From positions 1-8,575 of the forward strand of contig JACZWD010000114.1 in assembly GCA_022572335.1 (NCBI GenBank): a stretch of DNA of 8,575 nucleotides, read 5' to 3'. The notes below the pieces were generated by a model. It was given only the letters and a program-made list of their open reading frames with translations, had not been told where the DNA came from and searched no databases. Positions 1-5,792 of this stretch are shown piece by piece (position 1 is the stretch's first letter; each line of letters opens with the position of its first letter). Position numbers and translations under genes: made by a program. The stretch comes from Pseudomonadota bacterium (lineage in GTDB: Bacteria > Pseudomonadota > Alphaproteobacteria > Rhodospirillales > 2-02-FULL-58-16).

Positions 1-12
1 GCCATTTGGCCC

Positions 13-1389
13 CTAATACGGCCCCTCGCCGAGGGCCTTGAGGAAACTGTCGCGCCAGGTGCCGAGGGTGTTGGCCCTCAGTTTTTCCATCATGGAGGCC
101 CACCGTTCGCGGCGCTCCTCCAGCGGCATCTCGATACCCCTGGCCATGGCGTCCGCCACCGCGTCGTAGTCGAAGGGATTGACCAGCAGGGCGGCATCCA
201 GTTCCCGCGCCGCGCCGGCGAATCGCGACAGCACCAGCACCCCGGGGTCACGGGCATCCTGCGCCGCCACGTACTCCTTGGCGACGAAATTCATGCCGTC
301 GCGCAGCGGCGTCACCAGGCCGATCCGGCTGACGCGGAAAAATCCGGCCAGGCTCTGACGCTTGAAGCTCTTGTTCAGGTAATGGATGGGGGTCCAGTCG
401 AAGTCGGCGAAGCGGCCGTTGATGTGTCCGGCCTCGGTCTCCAGGTTGCGCCGGATTTCCCTGTACTCGGGCACCTCGGAGCGGGACGGGGGAGCGATCT
501 GCATCAACGTCACCTTGCCCCGGTATTCGGGGCGGGTTTCCAAAAGGCGCTCGAACGAATGAAAGCGCTCCACCAGTCCTTTGCTGTAGTCCAGCCGGTC
601 GACGCCGATGAGCCACAAACGCTTACCGACGCGTTTGCGCAGGCGTCTGGTGCTTTCCGATTCGGCCGCCTGCTCGGCGCTCTTGACGAAGTCCTCGGTG
701 TCGATGCCGATGGGGAACACCTCGACCCTGACCGTGCGCCCGAAAGCGCGGATCAGGTGGTCGCCCAGGATGCTGCCGCCGGCCTCGTGGACGATGTAGT
801 CGAGAAAGGCGCGCAGGTCGTTCTCGGTCTGGAAGCCGACCACGTCGTAAGAACACAACGCCCGCACCAGGGCGTAATGCGACGGCAGGGCGACGAAGAT
901 TTCCATGGCCGGGAAGGGGGTGTGCAGAAAGAATCCCATGGGTTGGGTCACACCCTTCTTGCGCAGTTCCTCGCCCAACGGGATGAGGTGATAGTCGTGC
1001 ACCCAGATCAGATCACCGGGTTTAAGCAGGGGCAGCAGCTTTTCGGCGAACATGGTGTTCACCCGCAGATAGCCGGAATAGTTCTGCTTGCTGAACGCCG
1101 CCAGATCGAGGCGGTAATGGAACAGGGGCCAAAGGCTCCGGTTGGCGAAACCGTTGTAGTATTCGGCCGAGTTCTTGCGCGACAGGTCGACGGTGGCATA
1201 GGTGATGGGACCGTCCTTGGTAATGGTCGGTTCGGCCGTCGTCTGGGGCACCACCTTGCCGCTCCACCCGAACCAGACGCCACCGTGTGCGCGCAACGCA
1301 TCCTGCAGCGCGACGGCCAGGCCGCCGGCCCTTGTCTTGGCGTCGGGGGTCACGGCCACCCGGTTGGAAACGACGACGAGACGACTCAA
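13..1389 (-). CDS. otsA: Trehalose-6-phosphate synthase (GT20)
   Basis: Transfers glucose from a nucleotide sugar (UDP-glucose in E. coli OtsA) to glucose 6-phosphate, giving trehalose 6-phosphate in the cytoplasm. The 458-residue product reads like E. coli OtsA (474 aa) end to end. Visible motifs: SNR near residue 10, the AGGLAVAL glycine loop (~22-29), WFGWSG (39-44), YYNGFANRSLWP (77-88), HDYHL (131-135), FFLHTPFP (~153-160), RLDYSKGL (265-272, with Arg265 and Lys270 matching the donor-phosphate binding pair) and RDGMNFVAKEY (363-373). The chosen start is a TTG at 1389. It gives an N-terminus MSRLVVVSNR identical to E. coli OtsA, has GGAGAGAGG four bases upstream, and overlaps the stop of the GH15 gene by 2 bases. 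The frame stays open further upstream, but that stretch lies inside the GH15 gene. No otsB phosphatase is visible; an ATG at 5-3 just past the stop might begin the next gene. Confidence 0.96.
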   Translation of the reverse strand: MSRLVVVSNRVAVTPDAKTRAGGLAVALQDALRAHGGVWFGWSGKVVPQTTAEPTITKDGPITYATVDLSRKNSAEYYNGFANRSLWPLFHYRLDLAAFSKQNYSGYLRVNTMFAEKLLPLLKPGDLIWVHDYHLIPLGEELRKKGVTQPMGFFLHTPFPAMEIFVALPSHYALVRALCSYDVVGFQTENDLRAFLDYIVHEAGGSILGDHLIRAFGRTVRVEVFPIGIDTEDFVKSAEQAAESESTRRLRKRVGKRLWLIGVDRLDYSKGLVERFHSFERLLETRPEYRGKVTLMQIAPPSRSEVPEYREIRRNLETEAGHINGRFADFDWTPIHYLNKSFKRQSLAGFFRVSRIGLVTPLRDGMNFVAKEYVAAQDARDPGVLVLSRFAGAARELDAALLVNPFDYDAVADAMARGIEMPLEERRERWASMMEKLRANTLGTWRDSFLKALGEGPY

Positions 1390-1402
1390 AACGCCTCTCT
1401 CC
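1386..1402 (-). promoter_or_regulatory. Coupled GH15 stop / otsA TTG start with SD
   Basis: On the minus strand, GGAGAGAGG (1402-1394) is followed after four bases by TTG (1389-1387), which shares two bases with the GH15 stop TGA (1388-1386). This arrangement decides the otsA start and implies that ribosomes finishing GH15 re-initiate on otsA. The weak TTG codon probably keeps OtsA output tied to GH15 translation. The layout is seen directly; the coupling is inferred. Confidence 0.75.
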
Positions 1403-3185
1403 AGCTTTTGCTCAGGTGCATGGCGGAATTGATAAGCCCGACCATGGAATAGGTCTGCGGAAAGTTCCCCCATAGTTCGCCCGTGTTCGGGTCGAGGTCT
1501 TCCGAGAGCAGGCCGAGGGGGTTGCGGCAGCGTAGCATGTTTTCGAAAAGCTCGCGCGCCTCGTCGCCCCGGCCGACGGCGGCGAGCGCGTCGATGTACC
1601 AGAACGTGCACACGTTGAACGCGGTCTGGGGAATCCCGATGTCATCCTCCTGGGCGTAGCGGAACAGGTGCTGGCCCCGTTTGAGCCGCCGCTCGACGGC
1701 CTCGACCGTGCCGACGAAGCGGGGGTCGGCGGCGTCGATGAAATCCAGTTCCAGGAGCAAGAGCAGGCTGCCGTCCACCTCGCTGCCGCCGAAACTCTCG
1801 ACGAAGGTGTTTTGCTTGGTGTCGAAGGCCTTTTCCAGGATCACCGCGCGTATCCTGTCCGCGTTGTCGCGCCAGAAGGCGGCGCGCTCGGGCAACTCCA
1901 GGCGTCGGGCGATCTTCGCCAGGCGGTCGGCGCCGGCCCAGCACATGACGCTCGAGTACGTATGCACCCGGCTCTTGGTGCGCAGTTCCCACATGCCGGC
2001 GTCGGGCTTGTCGTACAACTCCAGGGCCCGGTTGCCGATCGCCTCCAGGCTTTCGAACAGGCGGACATCCCCGGGCCGCGTCAGGCGCACGTCGAAAAAC
2101 GCCTGGGTGGCGGCCAGGATGACGCTCCCGTAAACGTCGTTCTGGATGTGCTCGTGGGCCTGGTTGCCGGTGCGCACCGGTCCCATGCCGCGATAGCCCG
2201 CCAGGGTCGGCACCTTCGACTCGGTCAAGCGCTTTTCCAGGGTGACTCCGTACACGGGCTGGAGAACGCCTTTCTCCGCCCCGGCGACGATGTTGGTGAT
2301 GTATTCCAGGTAGTCTTCCATGGTCCGCGTGGCGCCGAGCCGGTTGAGGGCCTGGACCACGAAATAGGAATCCCGAAGCCAGCAAAAGCGGTAGTCCCAG
2401 TTGCGCCCGCTGTCCGGCGCCTCCGGGACCGACGTGGTCATGGCGGCGATGATGCCGCCGCTTTCCTCGAAGGCGCACAGCTTCAACGTGATCGCGGCGC
2501 GGATCACCGCGTCCTGCCATTCGAAGGGCACGGCGAGGTAGCGGGTCCACTCGCGCCAATAGTCGTGGGTGCGGTTGAAGAACTGACGGCTGGTTTCATC
2601 GAGCGGGCTGGTCAGGCTTTCGTCCGGGCCGAGAAGCATGGTGAAGGGCTTCTCCAGCACGAAGGGGATTTCGTCCAGCACGTAGGAGACCGGGGCGTCG
2701 GTGGTGCAGCGCAGCGTCAGGTCGGGCGCCACGTAGCGGATATGGTTGCTGCCGCGCGTCCATGCCGGCCGCCCGGCGCCGAAGGCGCTGGCCGGTCGCA
2801 GGCGCACGCGGATGCGCGGATGGCCGGCGATGGGATCCACATGGCGCACCATCATCATCGGCCGGAAGATCCTCTCCATATGCTTGAAGCGTGGCGCGAA
2901 GTCGGTGATCTCGACGGCGGCGCCGTCGGCGTCGTAGAGCGTCGTCTTCAGGATGGCGGTGTTATGCACGTAGTATTGTTCGCTGCGGGCGAAATTCTCC
3001 AATTGGATGTCGAAGAAGCCGAAGTCTTTCTCCGGATTTTCCCCGTGCGCCCCGCCGTTGAGCAGGCTGCAGAACACCGGGTCTCCGTCGAAGCGGGGCA
3101 TGCAGGACCACACCACCCGTCCTTGGTTGTCGATGAGGGCGCCGAACGCGCAATTGCCGATTACGCCGAGATTCAGGTCGCTCAT
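1386..3185 (-). CDS. GH15 glycoside hydrolase (glucoamylase/trehalase-like)
   Basis: A cytosolic-type GH15 hydrolase of 599 aa with no signal peptide or membrane segment, predicted to release glucose from an alpha-glucoside with inversion. The first ~220 residues resemble the beta-sandwich domain of bacterial GH15 proteins (VIGNCAFGALIDNQGRVVW at 8-26, PRFDGDPVFCSLL at 30-42). The (alpha/alpha)6 catalytic domain follows, with WDYRFCWLRDS (263-273), the likely general acid Glu400 in MWELR, HTYSSVMCWAGADR (408-421), and the likely base Glu562 in LLSEDLDP followed by GNFPQTYSMVGLINSA (573-588). The ATG start has GAGGG nine bases upstream. The gene overlaps and precedes otsA. Some GH15 members are trehalases (mycobacteria, Thermoplasma) and others are glucoamylases or dextranases. 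The otsA linkage favours trehalose or a related glucoside, but this is inference. Family assignment is firm; substrate is not. Confidence 0.93.
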   Translation of the reverse strand: MSDLNLGVIGNCAFGALIDNQGRVVWSCMPRFDGDPVFCSLLNGGAHGENPEKDFGFFDIQLENFARSEQYYVHNTAILKTTLYDADGAAVEITDFAPRFKHMERIFRPMMMVRHVDPIAGHPRIRVRLRPASAFGAGRPAWTRGSNHIRYVAPDLTLRCTTDAPVSYVLDEIPFVLEKPFTMLLGPDESLTSPLDETSRQFFNRTHDYWREWTRYLAVPFEWQDAVIRAAITLKLCAFEESGGIIAAMTTSVPEAPDSGRNWDYRFCWLRDSYFVVQALNRLGATRTMEDYLEYITNIVAGAEKGVLQPVYGVTLEKRLTESKVPTLAGYRGMGPVRTGNQAHEHIQNDVYGSVILAATQAFFDVRLTRPGDVRLFESLEAIGNRALELYDKPDAGMWELRTKSRVHTYSSVMCWAGADRLAKIARRLELPERAAFWRDNADRIRAVILEKAFDTKQNTFVESFGGSEVDGSLLLLLELDFIDAADPRFVGTVEAVERRLKRGQHLFRYAQEDDIGIPQTAFNVCTFWYIDALAAVGRGDEARELFENMLRCRNPLGLLSEDLDPNTGELWGNFPQTYSMVGLINSAMHLSKSWREAF

Positions 3186-3611
3186 GCCGTCATACCCTCA
3201 CGCCCTCGCACCGAGACCACGCTGCCGGGAGCCGCGCCGGCGCCGGCGTTCCCATCGGCGGGAGGACGCCGGGAACACCGGGCAGGAGTCGTAGGCAGGG
3301 ATAGTAATTCGCCGGACTGGAAAATCCTACCGGTCATGTGGCGGTGCCGCCCGCGTGCGGCACGGCGAAGATAGCGCCCGCGCCAAGCCGCTTTTGCCAC
3401 GGTGAGAAAGCGTATTTGTGAGGCTAGGAATTAAAGGGACGCCTTACGTAATTCTGGGAATTAAGTAACGTCCCAAAAACTTTCCATGACACGGATGGAC
3501 TACGAATATTGGGGCACAGCCCCGTGACCCCGCATTACAGACCCGGGGGAGCGACCAGCCGGAATTACCCTATGGGGTTCAATATTTTCGGCCCGGGAGG
3601 GAAAGCCCGCC
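3186..3611. other. 426-bp intergenic spacer, no convincing gene
   Basis: This lies between the GH15 start and the acetyltransferase stop, both genes reading leftwards, so it should hold the promoter for GH15-otsA and the terminator of the upstream unit. I see no convincing -35/-10 pair for GH15. The half nearest GH15 is GC-rich and has a 7-bp hairpin (GTGCCGC at 3344-3350 with GCGGCAC at 3357-3363). The part from about 3400 to 3590 is markedly richer in A/T than its neighbours. It contains the palindrome at 3427-3474, a short GGGGC-ACA-GCCCC hairpin (3511-3523) and another GGAATTA word (3561-3567). Open frames here are short or lack ribosome sites. Confidence 0.6.
3427..3474. repeat. Imperfect palindrome, REP/MITE-like
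   Basis: A 19-nt arm (3436-3454) pairs with a 17-nt arm (3458-3474) around a TGG loop. GGGACG pairs with CGTCCC, then a CC bulge, TTAC with GTAA, one mismatch, and TAATTC with GAATTA. The word GGAATTAA occurs as a direct repeat at 3427-3434 and 3457-3464. The A/T-rich, strongly symmetric sequence stands out from the GC-rich surroundings. It resembles, from memory, the palindromes that accompany REP-associated Y1 tyrosine transposases in proteobacteria (GGGAC...TTAATTCC type). No transposase is present and only one copy is visible, so the family assignment is inference. It could instead be an operator or an RNA hairpin. Confidence 0.55.
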
Positions 3612-3624
3612 TCACCCGGCGGGC
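3602..3624 (-). terminator. Probable intrinsic terminator, stop codon in loop
   Basis: On the minus strand, GCCCGCC (3624-3618) pairs with GGCGGGC (3611-3605) around a six-base loop GGGTGA that contains the acetyltransferase stop codon. The 7-bp GC stem is followed by TTT then CCC, so the U-tract is short and termination may be inefficient or Rho-assisted. Its position at the end of the amidohydrolase-acetyltransferase unit supports the role. Confidence 0.45.
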
Positions 3625-4154
3625 AGGGTGCGGTCGCCGTCGCCGAGGGGACGCTGCATGATCACGGAATCGACCCAGCGGCCGAACTTGAAGCCGACGG
3701 AGGTCAACGCGCCCATGGTCTGGAAGCCGAGCTGGGCGTGCAGGGCGATCGAGGCCTGGTTTGCGGAATCGCCGATGATGGCGACCATCTGGCGGTATCC
3801 GAGCGCCGTGCAGCGTTCGATCAGGTCGGCGAGCAAAAGCCGCCCCAATCCCAGGCGCAAGGCGGCGGACGCCACGTAGACCGAGTTCTCCAGGCTGTAG
3901 CGGTAGGCCGGCCGGTACCGGTAGGGCCCGGCGTAGGCGAAGCCCAACACCTTACCCTCGTATTCGGCCACCCGGTAGGGCAGCCCCAATTCCAGGACGG
4001 CGGCCCGGCGCCGGCCCATCTCGGCCACGTCCGGGGGCACGTCTTCGAAGCTGGCCAGTCCCCTGAGCACGTGCTCGGCGTAGATGGCCTGGACGGCGGC
4101 CATGTCCCCGTCGGCGGCGTCCCTGACGAGGGCCTTCCGGACCCTCGGCTTCAT
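3612..4154 (-). CDS. GNAT N-acetyltransferase, MnaT/Pat-like
   Basis: A 180-aa single-domain GNAT enzyme of the phosphinothricin/methionine-sulfoximine acetyltransferase group, predicted to move acetyl from acetyl-CoA to the alpha-amine of an amino acid or analogue in the cytoplasm. Family marks: IYAEHVLRGLASFEDVPP (24-41), GFAYAGPYRYRPAYRYSLENSVYV (71-94), the acetyl-CoA loop around LRLGLGRLLL (99-108), MVAIIGDSANQASIALHAQLGF (123-144) and GFKFGRWVDSVIMQ (154-167). In the Q/R-x-x-G-x-G/A loop the first position is Leu rather than Gln/Arg. The start is the ATG at 4154, overlapping the amidohydrolase stop by four bases (ATGA). It lacks a good ribosome site of its own, consistent with re-initiation. 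The frame is open upstream, but that stretch belongs to the neighbouring gene. The true substrate is unknown; resistance to phosphinothricin is possible but not implied by sequence alone. Confidence 0.9.
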   Translation of the reverse strand: MKPRVRKALVRDAADGDMAAVQAIYAEHVLRGLASFEDVPPDVAEMGRRRAAVLELGLPYRVAEYEGKVLGFAYAGPYRYRPAYRYSLENSVYVASAALRLGLGRLLLADLIERCTALGYRQMVAIIGDSANQASIALHAQLGFQTMGALTSVGFKFGRWVDSVIMQRPLGDGDRTLPAG

Positions 4155-5104
4155 GCCGCGGCGAGGATCTTGGGATCGACGCGGACCATGGCCTTGATCA
4201 GGCGTGTGATGCGCCGGGCCACGGACGGCAGGCCGGCGCCGCGCGCCACGGCCGCCTCGTCCATGTAGCGGGCCCGGTTGATTTCGATCTGCAGCACGTG
4301 CACGCCGTCCTTGGGCGCGCCGTAATGGCGCGTCGTGAAGCCGCCGGAATAGGGATCGTTGCGGGCCACCGCGAAGCGCATGGCCTTGAGCTCGCGCTCC
4401 ACCATGTCGGTGACGGCGGGGGCGCACGCCGTGCCGTGGCAGTCGCCAAGCACCACGTCGACGCGGCTATGGCCGGCGTCCGCGTCCATGGGTCCGCCCA
4501 CCGAGGGCATGGAGTGGCAGTCGATCAACAGGCAGACGCCGAAGCGCCGCCGGGTCGCCTCCAGCAGGCCGCGCAGGGTCTCGTGATAGGGCACATAGCA
4601 GGCCTCGATGCGCCGTCTCGCGTCCTCGAAGCGCAGGGTCGTGCGGTAGATCTCCTCGCCGCTGGTGACCACCCTGGCGATGGTGCCGAGCCCGGCGGCG
4701 ACCCGGACCGACGTGGTGTTGACATAGTCGGGCAGGGCGTCGGCGAACATCGCCGGGTCCAGCTCGAAAGCCTCGCGGTTGGGATCCACATAGGCCCTGG
4801 CGAAATGGGCGCGCAACAGCGGTGCCCCGTGGGCCGGCGCGGCGGCGAAGATCTCGTCGACGAAGGCGTCCTCGGACCGCCTCAGGCGAACCGGGTCGAG
4901 GCGGGACGCCGCGATGAAGTCCGGCGGATAGACCCGGCCGCTATGGGGCGAGGCAAAAACCAGGGGCACGGTCTGTTCGGCCGGCGCCTGGACGTCGCAG
5001 GGTTCCCACGGCGCGGCAGCTTCGCGGTCTCCGTTGCGGACCATGTGGGCAGTGTCGGGCAAGGTGTCGTCTTTGGGGGGAGCCACGGCAATCTCCAAAC
5101 GCAT
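4151..5104 (-). CDS. N-formylglutamate amidohydrolase family protein
   Basis: A 317-aa member of the FGase family (PF05013 type), zinc-dependent amidohydrolases related to HutG that hydrolyse N-formyl-L-glutamate in histidine breakdown. Core motifs: VFASPHSGRVYP (49-60; His54 a likely metal ligand), RRSEDAFVDEIF (75-86), RAYVDPNREAFELDPAMF (103-120), RVAAGLGTIARVV (134-146), LIDCHSMPS (193-201; His197), VLGDCHGTAC (218-227), VARNDPYSGGFTTRHYG (246-262) and LQIEINRARYMDE (271-283). No signal peptide is apparent. The first ~45 residues are low in family resemblance and the ATG at 5104 has only a weak ribosome site; Met21 is an alternative start. No other hut gene is nearby, so a histidine-pathway role is unproven. 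The 3' end overlaps the acetyltransferase start, indicating a shared transcript and linked function. Confidence 0.88.
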   Translation of the reverse strand: MRLEIAVAPPKDDTLPDTAHMVRNGDREAAAPWEPCDVQAPAEQTVPLVFASPHSGRVYPPDFIAASRLDPVRLRRSEDAFVDEIFAAAPAHGAPLLRAHFARAYVDPNREAFELDPAMFADALPDYVNTTSVRVAAGLGTIARVVTSGEEIYRTTLRFEDARRRIEACYVPYHETLRGLLEATRRRFGVCLLIDCHSMPSVGGPMDADAGHSRVDVVLGDCHGTACAPAVTDMVERELKAMRFAVARNDPYSGGFTTRHYGAPKDGVHVLQIEINRARYMDEAAVARGAGLPSVARRITRLIKAMVRVDPKILAAA

Positions 5105-5228
5105 CGTGCTCGCGCCAGCCGGCGGGCGCGGACGGCCGAAAGCGGCGCACCCGTTCTGTTAGCGCTCCGGGGCGCGTGGCGCAACGCTTAACTGCGATTC
5201 GTGCTCCCGGACGGGGGCACGGGGAGGG

Positions 5229-5257
5229 TTGCCAAGGCCGGCGGGCGGGATTACAAA
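5229..5257 (+). promoter_or_regulatory. Candidate sigma70 promoter for tRNA-Val
   Basis: TTGCCA (5229-5234, 5/6 to TTGACA) and TACAAA (5252-5257, 4/6 to TATAAT) are 17 bp apart, placing transcription start near 5264, about 30 bases before the mature tRNA. The discriminator after the -10 is GC-rich, typical of stable-RNA promoters under stringent control. A GCCGGG-TT-CCCGGC inverted repeat (5258-5271) lies at the start point. Confidence 0.45.
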
Positions 5258-5292
5258 GCCGGGTTCCCGGCCCCTTTCCACCGGTTGCGTGA

Positions 5293-5367
5293 GGGCGCGT
5301 AGCTCAGCGGGAGAGCACTACGTTGACATCGTAGGGGTCGCTGGTTCAATCCCAGCCGCGCCCACCA
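5293..5367 (+). tRNA. tRNA-Val (anticodon GAC)
   Basis: A full cloverleaf can be folded by eye. The acceptor stem GGGCGCG (5293-5299) pairs with CGCGCCC (5357-5363). The D stem is GCTC/GAGC (5302-5305, 5313-5316) with a seven-base loop. The anticodon stem CTACG/CGTAG (5318-5322, 5330-5334) closes the loop TTGACAT, with GAC at 5325-5327. The variable loop is GGGTC. The T stem GCTGG/CCAGC closes TTCAATC (5345-5351). CCA is encoded (5365-5367). It decodes GUC and GUU valine codons. It is transcribed divergently from the amidohydrolase gene and lies 160 bp upstream of rpmJ. No integrase or repeated tRNA 3' end suggests use as an attachment site. Confidence 0.97.
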
Positions 5368-5448
5368 TTTTCATCGAGGTGTTTCCGTTTTAGAGGTGTG
5401 CTGGGCCGCCGCACCGGAACGCCCGCCGGAACGGGCCCGCCCGCCACG

Positions 5449-5478
5449 TTGACAAGGCCCCCCCAAACCCCCTATTTT
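5449..5478 (+). promoter_or_regulatory. Sigma70-like promoter for rpmJ
   Basis: A perfect TTGACA (5449-5454) is followed, after 18 bp, by TATTTT (5473-5478, 4/6 to the -10 consensus). The predicted start near 5485 gives a leader of about 43 bases before the L36 ATG, with an AGGCGGGA ribosome site about eight bases upstream of it. Separate initiation from the tRNA gene is therefore likely. Confidence 0.6.
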
Positions 5479-5527
5479 CCGCCCCCGGACCGGCGCTTCA
5501 GGGCGGTCCAAGGCGGGAAATCGCACC

Positions 5528-5653
5528 ATGAAGGTCAAAAGCTCACTGAAGTCGGCGAAGCGGCGCCACCGGGCCTGCCGGGTGGTGCGCCGGCGCGGCC
5601 GCATCTATGTGATCAACAAGCGCAACGGGCGTTTCAAGGCGCGCCAGGGCTGA
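5528..5653 (+). CDS. rpmJ: 50S ribosomal protein bL36 (zinc-free form)
   Basis: A 41-residue, very basic protein that sits in the large ribosomal subunit near 23S rRNA. The start (MKVKSSLKSAKRRH) and the end (VINKRNGRFKARQG) match the YkgO-type L36 found in alphaproteobacteria. The usual zinc ligands of the CxxC-type L36 are absent: position 11 is Lys and only Cys17 and His14 remain. This is the zinc-independent form. It is complete, with an ATG start, an AGGCGGGA ribosome site, its own promoter and a terminator that begins inside the last codons. It forms a single-gene unit between tRNA-Val and the glc operon, away from the spc operon location of classical rpmJ. Confidence 0.96.
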   Translation: MKVKSSLKSAKRRHRACRVVRRRGRIYVINKRNGRFKARQG

Positions 5654-5672
5654 TCCGCCCGGCGCCTTTTTT
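5641..5672 (+). terminator. Intrinsic terminator of rpmJ
   Basis: GCGCC-A-GGGC (5641-5650) pairs with GCCC-GGCGC (5657-5665), leaving one bulged A and a six-base loop TGATCC, and is followed by C and TTTTTT (5667-5672). The stop codon TGA (5651-5653) forms the start of the loop, so the last four sense codons make the left arm. This is the strongest terminator in the window and separates rpmJ from glcDEF. Confidence 0.85.
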
Positions 5673-5734
5673 CCAAGACGAACCGAGCCGCCGCGCCGAT
5701 GAGGGCGCGGTTTTGCTTTGGGCTCTGTATGGCG

Positions 5735-5768
5735 GCCCCCATATTGCCTACACTGGGGGCGTCCGGAC
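5735..5768 (+). promoter_or_regulatory. Inverted repeats in the glcD leader (possible operator)
   Basis: GCCCCCA (5735-5741) and TGGGGGC (5754-5760) form a perfect 7-bp inverted repeat with a 12-base spacer. Immediately after comes the 8-bp palindrome GTCCGGAC (5761-5768), which continues into GGACCA, like one half of a FadR/GntR-type TGGTCC-GGACCA site. Glycolate operons are often controlled by GntR-family GlcC, so an operator is plausible, but no regulator gene is in view. The spacer also holds TACACT, a weak -10 candidate with no good -35. Confidence 0.35.
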
Positions 5769-5792
5769 CACCATTGCAGGGGAAGGATCACG

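Noticed and set aside
382..1452. A 356-codon plus-strand frame opposite otsA
   Set aside because: It is antisense to a well-conserved OtsA, shows no recognisable domain, and its start lies inside the conserved coding region.
1390..1611. N-terminal extension of OtsA back to an upstream ATG
   Set aside because: It would lie inside the GH15 gene and add residues absent from OtsA proteins. The TTG start reproduces the E. coli N-terminus exactly.
1668..3374. A 568-codon open frame on the plus strand opposite the GH15 gene
   Set aside because: It is the antisense shadow of a clear GH15 coding sequence. It arises from GC-rich third positions, has no family resemblance, and is rich in His, Gly and Val as expected of such shadows.
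3182..3400. A 72-codon minus-strand frame from a GTG, ending in an ATGA overlap with the GH15 start
   Set aside because: The overlap is tempting as a leader peptide, but there is no ribosome site before the GTG. The Arg/Ala/Gly-rich translation looks like noncoding GC-rich DNA and resembles no known family.
3486..3527. A 13-codon plus-strand mini-ORF (MTRMDYEYWGTAP)
   Set aside because: It has no ribosome site or promoter, does not precede a same-strand gene, and is too short to judge; chance is the simplest explanation.
5201..5220. An 8-bp hairpin (GTGCTCCC / GGGGGCAC, loop GGAC) between the amidohydrolase gene and tRNA-Val
   Set aside because: There is no U-tract on either strand and it does not follow a gene end, so it is not a terminator. 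GC-rich inverted repeats of this size are common by chance here.
5293..5367. tRNA-Val as an integration site for a mobile element
   Set aside because: No integrase, no duplicated tRNA 3' end and no shift in composition follow it; housekeeping genes continue directly downstream.
5718..5792. Upstream extension of GlcD to an ATG at 5718
   Set aside because: The added 25 residues do not resemble GlcD, and the ATG at 5793 has a near-ideal ribosome site and gives the normal protein length.
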